From: Sphingobium sp.
GTDB lineage: Bacteria; Pseudomonadota; Alphaproteobacteria; Sphingomonadales; Sphingomonadaceae
Direction of reading: 5' to 3'
Assembly (NCBI GenBank): GCA_003248935.1
Contig: QFQF01000005.1
Location: 128,722 to 192,721, forward strand
Length of the DNA: 64,000 nt
Each line of letters starts with the position of its first letter. Positions within the stretch are counted from its first letter, which is position 1. The notes under the pieces were generated by a model, which was given only the letters and a program-made list of their open reading frames with translations, ran no database searches and was not told the origin of the DNA. Shown piece after piece: positions 1 through 8,867 of this stretch. The translations under genes and the position numbers were made by a program.

Positions 1-33
1 TTTTCCACCCCTGATCCGCACCGAGGAAACCAC

Positions 34-2508
34 ATGACCCTTCGCCTTTCGCGCGCCTCTCTGCCGACCATTGCCATGCTTCTGATCGCCGGACCCGCCA
101 TCGCCGACACGCAACGCCAGCAGCCACCTGCCTCTGTTGCCCATCCCGATCTCTGGCCGCAGGTCAACGCGCAGCCAAAGCGCGACCCGAAGATCGAGAA
201 GCGCATCGACGCGCTGCTCAAATCCATGTCGCTGGAGGACAAGGTCGGGCAGATCATTCAGGTCGATATCGGATCGATCAAACCCGCCGATGTCGAGACC
301 TACAAGATCGGATCGATCCTGAACGGCGGCAACAGCGGCCCCTATGACGACGAATATGCTTCCCCTGCCAAATGGATGAAACTCGCCGACGCGTTCTACG
401 ACGCGTCGATGAAGCGCGTCGACAACGGTCCGAAGATCCCGATCATCTGGGGCACCGATTCCGTCCACGGCAACAACAATATCGTCGGTGCGACGCTGTT
501 CCCGCACAATATCGGCCTGGGCGCCGCGCGCGACCGCGACCTGATCCGCAGGATCGGCGAGATCACCGCGCTGGAGACCGCCGCCGCCGGTCTCGACTGG
601 ACCTTCGCGCCGACGCTGGCCGTGGTGCAGGACGACCGCTGGGGCCGCACCTATGAAAGCTATGGCGAGGAGCCGCAGGTCGCCGCCGACTATGCCGGGG
701 CGATGATCGAGGGCGTGCAGGGCAAGGTCGGCACGAAGGATTTCCTCTCCCCCACCCACCTGATCGCCACCACCAAGCATTTCCTGGGCGACGGCGGCAC
801 CGGCGGCCGCGACCAGGGCGACACCCGCGTCTCCGAGGAGGTGCTGCGCGACGTGCATCTGGGCGGCTATCCGGCCGCGATCGAGGCGGGCACCCAGTCC
901 GTCATGGCCAGCTTCTCCAGCTGGAACGGCGAGAAGATGAGCGGCAACAAGTCCCTCCTCACCGACGTGCTGAAGGACCGCATGGGCTTCGACGGCTTCG
1001 TCGTCGGCGACTGGAACAGCCATGGGCAGGTCGCGGGCTGCACCAACGAGGATTGCCCGCAGGCGATCAACGCCGGGCTGGACATGTTCATGTATTCCGG
1101 ACCGGGATGGAAGGAACTCTACGCCAACACGCTGCGAGAGGCGAAGGATGGCACCATTTCCGCCGCCCGGCTCGACGATGCGGTGCGGCGCATCCTGCGC
1201 GTCAAGCTGCGTGCGGGCACGTTCGAGCGCGGACGTCCGTCGACCCGCGCCGCCGCAGGCAAGTTCGAGGTCATCGGTTCCCCCGCGCACCGCGCCGTCG
1301 CGCGGCAAGCCGTGCAGGAATCACTGGTGCTGCTCAAGAACGAAGGCGTACTGCCGCTCAAGCCGAGCGCCAATATCCTGGTTGCTGGCACCGCCGCCGA
1401 CAGCATCAGCCAGCAGTCAGGCGGCTGGTCGATCACCTGGCAGGGCGCGGACCTGCCCAACAGCGTCTTCCCCAACGCCCAGTCTATTTGGAGCGGTATC
1501 GCCGAGGCGGTGAAGGCGGCCGGCGGCACCGCAACCTATGCACCGGACGGCCGCTTCACGCAGAAGCCTGACGCCGCCATCGTCGTGTTCGGCGAGCAGC
1601 CCTATGCCGAGTTCAAGGGGGACATTCCGAACCTCGAATACAGCCCCGGCGACAAGCGTGACCTCGACATGCTGAAGGCGCTGAAAGCGGCCGGCATCCC
1701 GGTCGTCGCAGTGTTCCTTTCCGGCCGGCCACTCTGGGTCAATGCCGAGCTCAACGCCGCGGACGCCTTCGTCGCGGCGTTCCTCCCCGGTAGCGAGGGC
1801 GGCGGCGTCGCCGATGTGCTGTTCGCCAAACCGGACGGCAAGGTGAACCACGACTTCCGGGGCACGCTTAGTTTCTCCTGGCCCAAGCGACCCGATCAAT
1901 ATGTGCTGAACCGCCGCGATCCGGGCTACGACCCTCTGTTCCCGTTCGGCTACGGCCTCAGCTACGCGAAGCCGGGCAAGGTCGGGACGCTGGACGAGAG
2001 CCGACCGGCCGGCATGGCCGAAGCAACACCGGGCATCTTCTATGGCCAGGGGCGCACGCCGCCCGGCTGGGCGATCGAGGCGGAGGGCGTCGCGCAATCC
2101 GGTGTCGACCGCCGCGCGCAGGAAGATGCGCGGCGGCTGCGCTGGACGGGCGCGGGGCACGCCGCCTTCGCCGCGCCGCGCGCAATCGACCTGTCGCGCG
2201 AAAGCAACGGCGAAATCAGCCTCGTCATCGACTATCGTGTCGACGGCAGACCCGCAGGAACGGTGACCGCCGGGCTCACGGCGGGCGGCAAGACCGCCGA
2301 GGTTCCGGTCACGCAGACCCTGAACAAGGCGACAGTGGGGCAATGGGCGCGACTGGCCATCCCACTGCAATGTTTCGCCAGCCGGGGTGCCGACATGTCG
2401 GCGGTCATCGCGCCACTCATTCTGCGATCGACGGGGGCGCTGGAGATCAGCATCTCCGACGTGAAGCTCGATTATGTCAGCATGCCGATGAATGCCTGCG
2501 GGGATTGA
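34..2508 (+). CDS. GH3 exo-beta-glucosidase / 1,3-1,4-beta-glucan glucohydrolase (secreted)
   Basis: This 824-residue protein probably releases glucose from the non-reducing ends of beta-glucans or cello-oligosaccharides in the periplasm or outside the cell. The first 25 or so residues form a Sec signal peptide ending in AIADT. The GH3 barrel follows, with the catalytic nucleophile Asp326 in FVVGDW and the KHFLGDGGT substrate-binding loop. The second GH3 domain (about 420-640) has the usual LVLLKNEGVLPL start. The last 150 residues (from about 665) form an extra beta-rich domain like the C-terminal module of ExoP-type glucan glucohydrolases. AGGAAA lies just before the ATG. It appears monocistronic in this window, although the upstream region is cut off. 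Family assignment is sure; exact linkage preference is not. Confidence 0.93.
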   Translation: MTLRLSRASLPTIAMLLIAGPAIADTQRQQPPASVAHPDLWPQVNAQPKRDPKIEKRIDALLKSMSLEDKVGQIIQVDIGSIKPADVETYKIGSILNGGNSGPYDDEYASPAKWMKLADAFYDASMKRVDNGPKIPIIWGTDSVHGNNNIVGATLFPHNIGLGAARDRDLIRRIGEITALETAAAGLDWTFAPTLAVVQDDRWGRTYESYGEEPQVAADYAGAMIEGVQGKVGTKDFLSPTHLIATTKHFLGDGGTGGRDQGDTRVSEEVLRDVHLGGYPAAIEAGTQSVMASFSSWNGEKMSGNKSLLTDVLKDRMGFDGFVVGDWNSHGQVAGCTNEDCPQAINAGLDMFMYSGPGWKELYANTLREAKDGTISAARLDDAVRRILRVKLRAGTFERGRPSTRAAAGKFEVIGSPAHRAVARQAVQESLVLLKNEGVLPLKPSANILVAGTAADSISQQSGGWSITWQGADLPNSVFPNAQSIWSGIAEAVKAAGGTATYAPDGRFTQKPDAAIVVFGEQPYAEFKGDIPNLEYSPGDKRDLDMLKALKAAGIPVVAVFLSGRPLWVNAELNAADAFVAAFLPGSEGGGVADVLFAKPDGKVNHDFRGTLSFSWPKRPDQYVLNRRDPGYDPLFPFGYGLSYAKPGKVGTLDESRPAGMAEATPGIFYGQGRTPPGWAIEAEGVAQSGVDRRAQEDARRLRWTGAGHAAFAAPRAIDLSRESNGEISLVIDYRVDGRPAGTVTAGLTAGGKTAEVPVTQTLNKATVGQWARLAIPLQCFASRGADMSAVIAPLILRSTGALEISISDVKLDYVSMPMNACGD

Positions 2509-2521
2509 GTCGAAGCGCCGC

Positions 2522-2740
2522 TCAGTGGCAGGCGAAGGGCCACAGGCGCGGTAACGGCACGAAGTCGTCACGGTCAGGCTGTGCGAGGCGCTCTCGCACA
2601 GCCGATCGCCGGTCCATCTCGGCCACCACGGCACAGTCGAACGGCGACATTACCGCGTCGCCGGCCATCATCAGCCAGGTTTCGTAGAGATCGCTGTCAT
2701 CCATGGCGGCCGCATGCGCCGCCAGCGTGCTGCTCGACAT
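2522..2740 (-). CDS. Small hypothetical protein, 72 aa
   Basis: A short reading frame in the gap between the GH3 gene and the ABC-F gene. It starts at an ATG preceded by CGGAG with 9-base spacing, begins MSSSTLAAHAAAMDDSD and ends WPFACH. The middle (LYETWLMMAGDAVMSPF, then VVAEMDRRSAVRERL) looks like two amphipathic helices, and composition is protein-like (acidic N-terminal half, aromatic residues spread evenly). No signal peptide or known domain is visible. It converges on the GH3 gene with a 13-base gap. Support is moderate: spacing, ribosome-binding site and composition only. Confidence 0.5.
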   Translation of the reverse strand: MSSSTLAAHAAAMDDSDLYETWLMMAGDAVMSPFDCAVVAEMDRRSAVRERLAQPDRDDFVPLPRLWPFACH

Positions 2741-2959
2741 CCTCTCGCACTCCGATTTTCGGCCAGTACGCAGGCAGGACGCATGACAGGCGGATTCGAT
2801 CCCTCTGCGGCACCGCAATGCAGACGGTTCGCACCTGCCCTTGCGTCTCGCGGCCACCCATTCTATTTCCGGCGCTCGTCGACCGATGGAGTGCATCCAA
2901 CATGAATCTTCACCTGACAGCAATGCCGTCCCGCCTTGCCGCCAGGAAAGTTCATGCCC

Positions 2960-4549
2960 ATGCCCGCCTCCATCACACTCTCCAATCTCGGCTGGTCCAC
3001 GCCCGACGGGCGTAACCTCTTCTCCGATCTCAGCTTCGTTTTCGGCGCGGAATGCGCAGGACTTGTCGGACGTAACGGCGTCGGCAAATCCACCTTGTTG
3101 CGCCTGATCACCGGTGACCTGACACCCGCCGCGGGCCGTATCCTGCGAAGCGGCAGAATCGGCATGCTGCGGCAGGCCGTTCAGATCACGCCGGATGAGA
3201 CGGTAGCGGATCTGTTCGGCGTCGGGCCGGAACGCGCACTGCTGCGCAAAGCAGAGGACGGCATGGCAACGCTGGACGAGCTGGAGGCAGCGGACTGGAC
3301 ATTGGAAACCCGCCTGTCGGTCACGCTGGCGCAGATGCGGCTCGACGTTCCGATCGATACGCCGCTGATCGCGCTGTCCGGTGGCCAGCGAACCCGCGCA
3401 GCATTGGCGGCGGCCATATTCCAGGCGCCCGATATGCTGTTGCTCGACGAGCCGACCAACAATCTGGACCGTGACGGCAGGGATGCCGTCCGTGGGCTGC
3501 TCGAACAATGGCCGGGCGGCGCGATCGTCGTGAGCCACGATCCCGAACTGCTCGAACATATGGACGCGATCGTCGAACTCACGCCACGGGGCGCAACACG
3601 CTATGGCGGCAACTGGCGTGTCTATCGCGAACAGCGGGAGGTCGCGCACGCCGCCGCCATACATGATCTCGCGGCCGCACAGGCGCGCCTGTCGGATGTG
3701 CGTCGCACGGCTCAAGCCAGCGCCGAGCGCAAGGACAGGCGCGATGCGGCGGGCAGGCGGCGCGGCGCGCGCGGCGACCTGCCCCGTATCCTCGTCGGCG
3801 CGCGAAAGGACAATGCGGAGAAGAGCGGTGGTGGCAACACACGCCTCGCCGAACGCCGCGCGGCCGACGCCGAACGTGTCGTACAACAGGCAAAAGCCCA
3901 TCTGGAGGTGGTGGAGGACATGTCGGTCGCGCTTCCATCGACAGCGCTTTCAAGCAACCGGACGGTGGTTACGTTGCGCGACATATCGGCCGGCTACATC
4001 CCCGACAGACCGGTCCTCAACCACATATCCCTGTCCATCGTCGGACCGGAGCGGGTGGCGATCGCCGGCGCAAACGGATCGGGCAAGTCTACGCTATTGG
4101 CGGTCACTACCGGCAGACTGACGCCCTGGAGCGGATCAGCGACCATCCACACGCCCTTCGTCCTGCTCGACCAGCGGGTCGACATTCTGGACCCGGGCAT
4201 GACGGTCGCCCGGAATTTCGCGCGCCTCAATCCGGGCATGGGAGATAATGCTTGCCGCGCCGCACTGGCCCGGTTCCGCTTTCGTGCAGGCTCGGCCGAT
4301 CAGCGTGTCGGCGATCTCAGCGGGGGACAGTTGCTGCGTGCGGGACTGGCATGTGTCCTGGGCGGCGCGGCCCCACCCCCGCTGCTGATCCTCGACGAAC
4401 CGGCCAACCATCTGGATCGCGAATCCCTGGAGGCCGTGCAGCAGGGTCTGGCGGCGTTTGACGGGGCGCTGCTGGTCGTCAGCCACGATGAAGGATTTCT
4501 CGACGCCATCGGCATAACGCGAAGGGTGCACCTGGATGGCGGCGCGTAA
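2960..4549 (+). CDS. ABC-F family ATP-binding cassette protein
   Basis: A soluble protein of 529 residues with two ABC domains and no membrane segments, the ABC-F layout of ribosome-associated ATPases (translation factors or target-protection proteins). Domain one has Walker A GRNGVGKST near residue 40, signature LSGGQ near 140 and Walker B LLLDEPTNNLD. Domain two has GANGSGKST near 373, LSGGQ near 453 and LILDEPANHLD. The linker (about 220-310) is rich in Arg and Ala, as expected for the ribosome-contacting arm. Start chosen at the ATG 9 bases after AGGAAAG; an ATG six bases earlier is also possible. The organisation resembles YheS/Uup-like proteins, but the subfamily cannot be fixed by eye. 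No resistance role is implied by context. Confidence 0.9.
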   Translation: MPASITLSNLGWSTPDGRNLFSDLSFVFGAECAGLVGRNGVGKSTLLRLITGDLTPAAGRILRSGRIGMLRQAVQITPDETVADLFGVGPERALLRKAEDGMATLDELEAADWTLETRLSVTLAQMRLDVPIDTPLIALSGGQRTRAALAAAIFQAPDMLLLDEPTNNLDRDGRDAVRGLLEQWPGGAIVVSHDPELLEHMDAIVELTPRGATRYGGNWRVYREQREVAHAAAIHDLAAAQARLSDVRRTAQASAERKDRRDAAGRRRGARGDLPRILVGARKDNAEKSGGGNTRLAERRAADAERVVQQAKAHLEVVEDMSVALPSTALSSNRTVVTLRDISAGYIPDRPVLNHISLSIVGPERVAIAGANGSGKSTLLAVTTGRLTPWSGSATIHTPFVLLDQRVDILDPGMTVARNFARLNPGMGDNACRAALARFRFRAGSADQRVGDLSGGQLLRAGLACVLGGAAPPPLLILDEPANHLDRESLEAVQQGLAAFDGALLVVSHDEGFLDAIGITRRVHLDGGA

Positions 4550-4739
4550 GTCGGCCTTTCGCCATCAGTTGTGCTATGGTCCCTGCGCGCCCGGTCAATG
4601 ACGCGAGGCAAGCGCCAACGGGCACTTCATCATCCGTTCGATCACTCTGAGAAAGTTTCGTGATTGGACACACCGTCACGCCGGCGCAATCATCCGGCGC
4701 TGTACGGGGGACGCTGGGACCTAACACAAGGAGGATGCC

Positions 4740-6923
4740 ATGAACGCCGAAGCGAAATGCCCGATGGGCAACACGGTACGCGGAAACGCCGTTCTGTTCG
4801 AAATGACCAACCGGCTCTGGTGGCCGAACCAGCTCGATCTTTCGGTATTGCACCAGAACCCGCCGGCCGGCGACCCGATGGGCAAGGATTTCGACTATGC
4901 CGCAGCGTTCCGGAGCCTCGACCTTCAGGCGGTGAAGGACGACATTTTCGCGCTGATGACACAATCGCAGCCGTGGTGGCCGGCCGATTTCGGCCATTAT
5001 GGTCCACTGTTCATCCGCATGGCCTGGCACAGCGCGGGCACATACCGGATCGGCGACGGGCGCGGCGGTGCAGGCGCGGGCACGCAGCGCTTCGCGCCAC
5101 TCAACAGTTGGCCGGACAATGCCAATCTGGACAAGGCACGCATCCTGCTCTGGCCGGTCAAGGAGAAGTACGGACGCAAATTGTCCTGGGCGGACCTGCT
5201 GATCCTGGCGGGCAACTGCGCGCTGGAGTCGATGGGTTTCAAGACCGCGGGCTTCGGCGGCGGCCGCGTCGACATCTGGGAGCCGGAGAACGACGTCTAC
5301 TGGGGCCCGGAGCGCGAATGGCTGGGCGACGAGCGCTACAGCGACGACCGCGATCTCGCCCATCCGCTGGCGGCAGTGCAGATGGGCCTCATCTACGTCA
5401 ATCCGGAAGGGCCCAACGGCAATCCCGATCCCGTCGCGGCCGCACACGACATCCGCGAGACCTTCGCACGCATGGCAATGAACGACGAGGAGACGGTGGC
5501 GCTGATCGCCGGCGGCCATACCTTCGGCAAGACCCATGGCGCCGCCGATCCGTCACAGCATGTGGGTCCAGAGCCGGAGGGCGCCGGCATCGAGGCGCAG
5601 GGCCTCGGCTGGGCGAACAACTATGGCTCTGGCAATGCCGGCGACACCATCACCAGCGGGCTGGAGGTCATCTGGACGCAAACGCCGACCCAATGGAGCC
5701 ATCACTTCTTCACCAATCTGTTCGAGAATGAGTGGGAACTGACGAAAAGCCCCGCCGGCGCCCATCAGTGGGTCGCAAAAGACGCGGCGGAAACCGTCCC
5801 GGACGCACATGATCCAGCGAAGAAGCATCGTCCCACGATGCTGACAACCGATCTCGCACTGCGCTTCGACCCGGCTTATGAGGCTATCTCGCGGCGCTTC
5901 TATGAGCATCCGGATGCGTTCGCCCACGCCTTTGCCGAAGCCTGGTACAAGCTGACCCATCGCGACATGGGGCCGCATATCCGGTTACTCGGTCCGGAAG
6001 TACCGGCCGAACCGCGCATATGGCAGGACCCGTTGCCTGCATCCGGCGGAACGGCACTCGATGCATCCGATATCGCTTCACTGAAGGAAAATATCCTTCA
6101 ATCGGGCCTGTCGATCTCCCGGCTGGTAACGACGGCCTGGGCCTCCGCCGCGACCTTCCGCGGCTCGGACAAGCGCGGCGGCGCCAATGGCGCGCGCATC
6201 CGGCTGGCACCGCAAAAGGACTGGGCCGTCAACGAGCCAGCTGAACTGGCGAAAGCGCTTGCGGCGCTTGAGACCGTTCAGCGCGATTTCAACACAGGCG
6301 GCAAGTCCGTGTCGCTGGCCGACCTGATCGTGCTGGGCGGCGGCGCGGCCATCGAGGCTGCGGCGCGCAAGGCTGGCCATGATGTCACCGTACCCTTCAC
6401 GCCGGGCCGTACCGACGCGACGCAGGAACAGACGGACGCCGACTCCTTCCAACCACTGGAGCCCAAGACCGACGGTTTCCGCAACTATGCCGGGGAGACA
6501 TCGATCCTGTCGCCGGAAGAATTATTGATCGACCGCGCGCATCTCCTCACACTGACGGCGCCGGAAATGACCGTGCTGGTCGCCGGCCTGCGAGTCCTTG
6601 GCGCCAATGCCGGAGGATCGAAGCACGGCGTTTTCACCGATCGGCCGGAGACGCTGAGCAACGATTTCCTCAAGAATCTGCTGAAGACCAGCACCGGCAT
6701 GAAGTGGGAGGCCGCTTCCGACGGGACATTCGTGGCGCATGATCGCGTGAGCGGTACGCAAGCATGGACCGGTACGCGCGTTGACCTGATATTCGGATCG
6801 AATTCGCAACTCCGCGCGCTGACCGAAGCCTATGCGACTGACGATTCGGATCGCAATTTCATCGATGCGTTCGTTGACGCATGGACGAAGGTTATGAATC
6901 TCGACCGTTTCGATCTAGTCTGA
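4740..6923 (+). CDS. katG: Catalase-peroxidase
   Basis: A 727-residue cytoplasmic haem enzyme that dismutates hydrogen peroxide and also has peroxidase activity. The distal haem residues Arg93, Trp96 and His97 are in the RMAWHSAGTYR motif. The Tyr of the Met-Tyr-Trp crosslink is in MGLIYVNPEGPNG and the Met in RMAMNDEE, followed by the proximal haem segment GGHTFGKTHGA. The C-terminal half is the usual degenerate duplicate of the peroxidase fold. Full length for the family. A strong AAGGAGG precedes the ATG. No oxyR is adjacent. A strong rho-independent terminator follows, so it is probably monocistronic. Confidence 0.97.
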   Translation: MNAEAKCPMGNTVRGNAVLFEMTNRLWWPNQLDLSVLHQNPPAGDPMGKDFDYAAAFRSLDLQAVKDDIFALMTQSQPWWPADFGHYGPLFIRMAWHSAGTYRIGDGRGGAGAGTQRFAPLNSWPDNANLDKARILLWPVKEKYGRKLSWADLLILAGNCALESMGFKTAGFGGGRVDIWEPENDVYWGPEREWLGDERYSDDRDLAHPLAAVQMGLIYVNPEGPNGNPDPVAAAHDIRETFARMAMNDEETVALIAGGHTFGKTHGAADPSQHVGPEPEGAGIEAQGLGWANNYGSGNAGDTITSGLEVIWTQTPTQWSHHFFTNLFENEWELTKSPAGAHQWVAKDAAETVPDAHDPAKKHRPTMLTTDLALRFDPAYEAISRRFYEHPDAFAHAFAEAWYKLTHRDMGPHIRLLGPEVPAEPRIWQDPLPASGGTALDASDIASLKENILQSGLSISRLVTTAWASAATFRGSDKRGGANGARIRLAPQKDWAVNEPAELAKALAALETVQRDFNTGGKSVSLADLIVLGGGAAIEAAARKAGHDVTVPFTPGRTDATQEQTDADSFQPLEPKTDGFRNYAGETSILSPEELLIDRAHLLTLTAPEMTVLVAGLRVLGANAGGSKHGVFTDRPETLSNDFLKNLLKTSTGMKWEAASDGTFVAHDRVSGTQAWTGTRVDLIFGSNSQLRALTEAYATDDSDRNFIDAFVDAWTKVMNLDRFDLV

Positions 6924-6986
6924 ATATTTCGTAGTCTTGCCCATCGATCTAACGATATTCTTGATACATGACGATAGACTGTTTCG

Positions 6987-7019
6987 AGTTCCCGGCGGTG
7001 ATACGCCGGGAACTTTTTT
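6987..7019 (+). terminator. Rho-independent terminator of katG
   Basis: A perfect 11-bp stem (AGTTCCCGGCG paired with CGCCGGGAACT) with the six-base loop GTGATA, followed directly by a run of six T. It lies 64 bases past the katG stop. Confidence 0.92.
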
Positions 7020-7062
7020 ATGCCGAAAGCAATAAAACGCTTCATTCGATACTGTCAGACTG

Positions 7063-7151
7063 CAACGCAAATTCTCCGGCGTGAGACCTGATTGATAGAG
7101 GCGTCGGTCATATTCTCTCTCTGCAATCCAACGCAAATCAGCGACATGAGA
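7063..7151 (+). repeat. Duplicated CAACGCAAAT...TGAGA element upstream of the MucR-like gene
   Basis: CAACGCAAAT occurs at 7063-7072 and 7129-7138, each followed after 8-9 bases by TGAGA (7082-7086 and 7147-7151), a direct repeat with a 66-base period. It sits 100-190 bases before the MucR-like gene in a stretch more AT-rich than its neighbours (6924-7253), which otherwise holds only the katG terminator. A regulatory role is inferred, since MucR proteins commonly bind AT-rich DNA before their own gene. Confidence 0.5.
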
Positions 7152-7253
7152 GGGCCATTGCCATGATATTGGTAATCGGGCTATTTACAGAATATTCGTA
7201 TTCCTCAATGATAGCACTGCTTTACCGACCAACAGACATGTAAGGATTAATAA

Positions 7254-7913
7254 ATGGCCGAGGCGGATCAGACCGATCTCACGACACTCACCGTTCAATT
7301 GCTGAGCGCCTATGTGTCGAACAACACGGTCGCGAGCGAAGACCTTGCCGGTCTTATCCAGTCGACCCGCAAGGCGCTGGAACAGGTAGGCACAGTCGAG
7401 CCGACGGAAGCGGCACCTGAGCATGTACCGGCGGTCACCACGCGTCGCAGCCTGTCTTCCAAGGATTTCATCCTGAGCCTGATCGACGGCAAGCCTTACA
7501 AGACGCTCAAGCGACATCTCGAAAAGCACGGCCTGACGCCGGACAGCTATCGCGAGCGCTACAGCCTGCCCAAATCCTACCCGATGGTGGCACCAAGCTA
7601 CGCACTGCAGCGTCGCGAGATCGCCCAGCGCCTCGGCCTCGGTCGCAAGCCGGCGGTCGCAAAGGAAACGCCTGCTCAGGCGGACGCAGCCCCCAAGGCC
7701 AAGCTGGTACGGAAAGCCGCAAACAAGACAAAGACGCCCAAGGTCACCGTGGCGGCACCTGCACCTGCCGAAAAGCCGGTGAAGAAGCCGAAGCCTGCGG
7801 CGGCACCGAAGGTCACAAAATCCGCCGTTGCTGATGCGGCCAAGGTCAAGCCGAAGCGCGCGCCCCGCAAGCGCGTGGAGAAGCCCGCAGCGCCGGAAAA
7901 CGCCGCAGGCTGA
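7254..7913 (+). CDS. MucR/Ros-family nucleoid-type regulator with H1-like tail
   Basis: A 219-residue DNA-binding protein. Residues 1-130 match the MucR/Ros fold: the N-terminal helix (LTTLTVQLLSAYVSNNTV) that mediates oligomerisation in the family, then FILSLIDGKPYKTLKRHL, HGLTPDSYRERYSLP and YPMVAPSYA. The zinc cysteines are absent: the two usual Cys positions are Ser75 and Asp78, while His88 and His92 remain. Residues 131-219 form a Lys/Ala/Pro-rich disordered tail with KPKPAAAPK and KPKRAPRKR blocks, resembling histone H1. MucR proteins regulate surface polysaccharide, motility and cell cycle and act as H-NS-like silencers. The gene for HU follows on the same strand. Family call is firm; the tail is the odd feature. 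Confidence 0.88.
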   Translation: MAEADQTDLTTLTVQLLSAYVSNNTVASEDLAGLIQSTRKALEQVGTVEPTEAAPEHVPAVTTRRSLSSKDFILSLIDGKPYKTLKRHLEKHGLTPDSYRERYSLPKSYPMVAPSYALQRREIAQRLGLGRKPAVAKETPAQADAAPKAKLVRKAANKTKTPKVTVAAPAPAEKPVKKPKPAAAPKVTKSAVADAAKVKPKRAPRKRVEKPAAPENAAG

Positions 7914-8040
7914 CCGGCGAAGACGCCACATATTGCCAAATCGTCGCCGTACCGGGCGCTTTTAACGAATTGTGGCTGGACCTCAGCCCGGTTTCGGGCC
8001 TATTTGCGCGCGTTTTCACTAACAAGAAAGCAGGACACTT

Positions 8041-8316
8041 ATGAATAACACCGATCTCGCCGAAGCTCTGGCAACCGCGAACGGCCTGTCGAAGGCCGAC
8101 GCCCGCAAGATCGTCGATTCCGTATTTTCGACCATCGCCGGCGCTGCCGCCAAGGGCGAGGAAGTCTCGCTGAACGGCTTCGGCAAGTTCAAGGTCAAGG
8201 ACACGCCGGCTCGCGAAGGCCGCAACCCCTCGACCGGCGCGACCATCCAGATCGCCGCCGCGAAGAAGCTGACCTTCGCCCCGGCCAAGGGCGTCAAGGA
8301 CCTGCTGAACGGCTAA
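8041..8316 (+). CDS. hup: HU-family DNA-binding protein
   Basis: A 91-residue histone-like protein that bends and compacts DNA as a dimer. It begins MNNTDLAEALATANGLSKADA and contains the signature NGFGKFKVKDTPAREGRNPSTG, the beta-arm that enters the minor groove, then the short C-terminal helix GVKDLLNG. Full family length. It is separated by about 130 bases from the MucR-like gene, which suggests its own promoter. A GC-rich hairpin follows the stop. Confidence 0.95.
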   Translation: MNNTDLAEALATANGLSKADARKIVDSVFSTIAGAAAKGEEVSLNGFGKFKVKDTPAREGRNPSTGATIQIAAAKKLTFAPAKGVKDLLNG

Positions 8317-8326
8317 GCCGTATACC

Positions 8327-8358
8327 CGCCGCCCCGGGATGCATGTTCCGGGGCGGCG
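8327..8358 (+). terminator. GC-rich hairpin after the HU gene
   Basis: A perfect 11-bp stem (CGCCGCCCCGG with CCGGGGCGGCG) and a 10-base loop begin 10 bases past the HU stop. There is no T-run after it, so it may act as a weak terminator or as an mRNA 3'-end stabiliser. Confidence 0.6.
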
Positions 8359-8577
8359 CGGTCATATATCGCCCCGCATCCATGCTCCTGGGCGCTTCAC
8401 CGTTGCGAAGATAGCGGCCCCTTGTCGCTTCGCGGCGCACGGTCACTCCTGATCTACACGCCCGGCGCCTCTGGAAACATGAAGGCCAGGCCCGCCCGCC
8501 ATTTTCATTTCATCGCCATGGGGAAACATTTCATCGTTCGGTTCGTTATGCGGCTATTACGCCGAAAGGGACCGATC

Positions 8578-8790
8578 ATGAGCGTGCACTCCAGTTCTGC
8601 GGCCGGCGGCCATGCCGATCCGGCCGCGCGCGGATTCCTCCCGATATACCGCGAGGCTTCGCGGAACCATTGTCCTGGCTGCGGCCAGACCCAATGGCTG
8701 ATCGGTCGAATCATGGCACAGTGTGCGTTTTGCGAGACCGCCTTGCCCCTGGAACACAGCTTCCGCGTCTCCACGCTTTCCCCGGGCTGA
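8578..8790 (+). CDS. Small zinc-ribbon protein, 70 aa
   Basis: A 70-residue protein with CPGCGQTQWL, then QCAFCETALPLE: two CxxC knuckles about 17 residues apart, which should bind one zinc ion. The N-terminal 30 residues (MSVHSSSAAGGHADPAARG) look disordered. The start is the ATG preceded by GAAAGG; a longer in-frame extension upstream lacks protein-like composition. It precedes the winged-helix regulator, separated from it by a palindrome-bearing gap. Function unknown; zinc binding is inferred from the cysteine pattern. Confidence 0.72.
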   Translation: MSVHSSSAAGGHADPAARGFLPIYREASRNHCPGCGQTQWLIGRIMAQCAFCETALPLEHSFRVSTLSPG

Positions 8791-8840
8791 CTCCATCCCT
8801 GACAGCATGGCTGGACAGAGCGCGAAAAAGAACATATAAA

Positions 8841-8867
8841 GAACATTATCCATTATGGATGATGTTC
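8841..8867. promoter_or_regulatory. 27-bp near-perfect palindrome (candidate operator)
   Basis: Arms GAACATTATCCAT and ATGGATGATGTTC surround a central T; 12 of 13 pairs match. The core ATCCATTATGGAT recurs, inverted and with one end base changed, at 8933-8945, 85 bases away centre to centre. GAACAT is also repeated 11 bases upstream (AAAGAACAT at 8827 and 8838). No T-run follows, so it does not look like a terminator. Position between the zinc-ribbon gene and the regulator gene suggests an operator. Confidence 0.6.

Noticed and set aside
1417..2634. Minus-strand frame of 405 codons under the GH3 gene
   Set aside because: Shadow of the GH3 C-terminal region; no domain and no start signal.
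2522..3901. Minus-strand 459-codon frame over the ABC-F gene
   Set aside because: Only the last 72 codons look like protein and have a ribosome-binding site; the rest mirrors the ABC-F gene.
7513..7913. Lys/Ala/Pro tail read as a separate histone-like gene
   Set aside because: It is in frame with the MucR domain without a stop or an internal start with ribosome-binding site.
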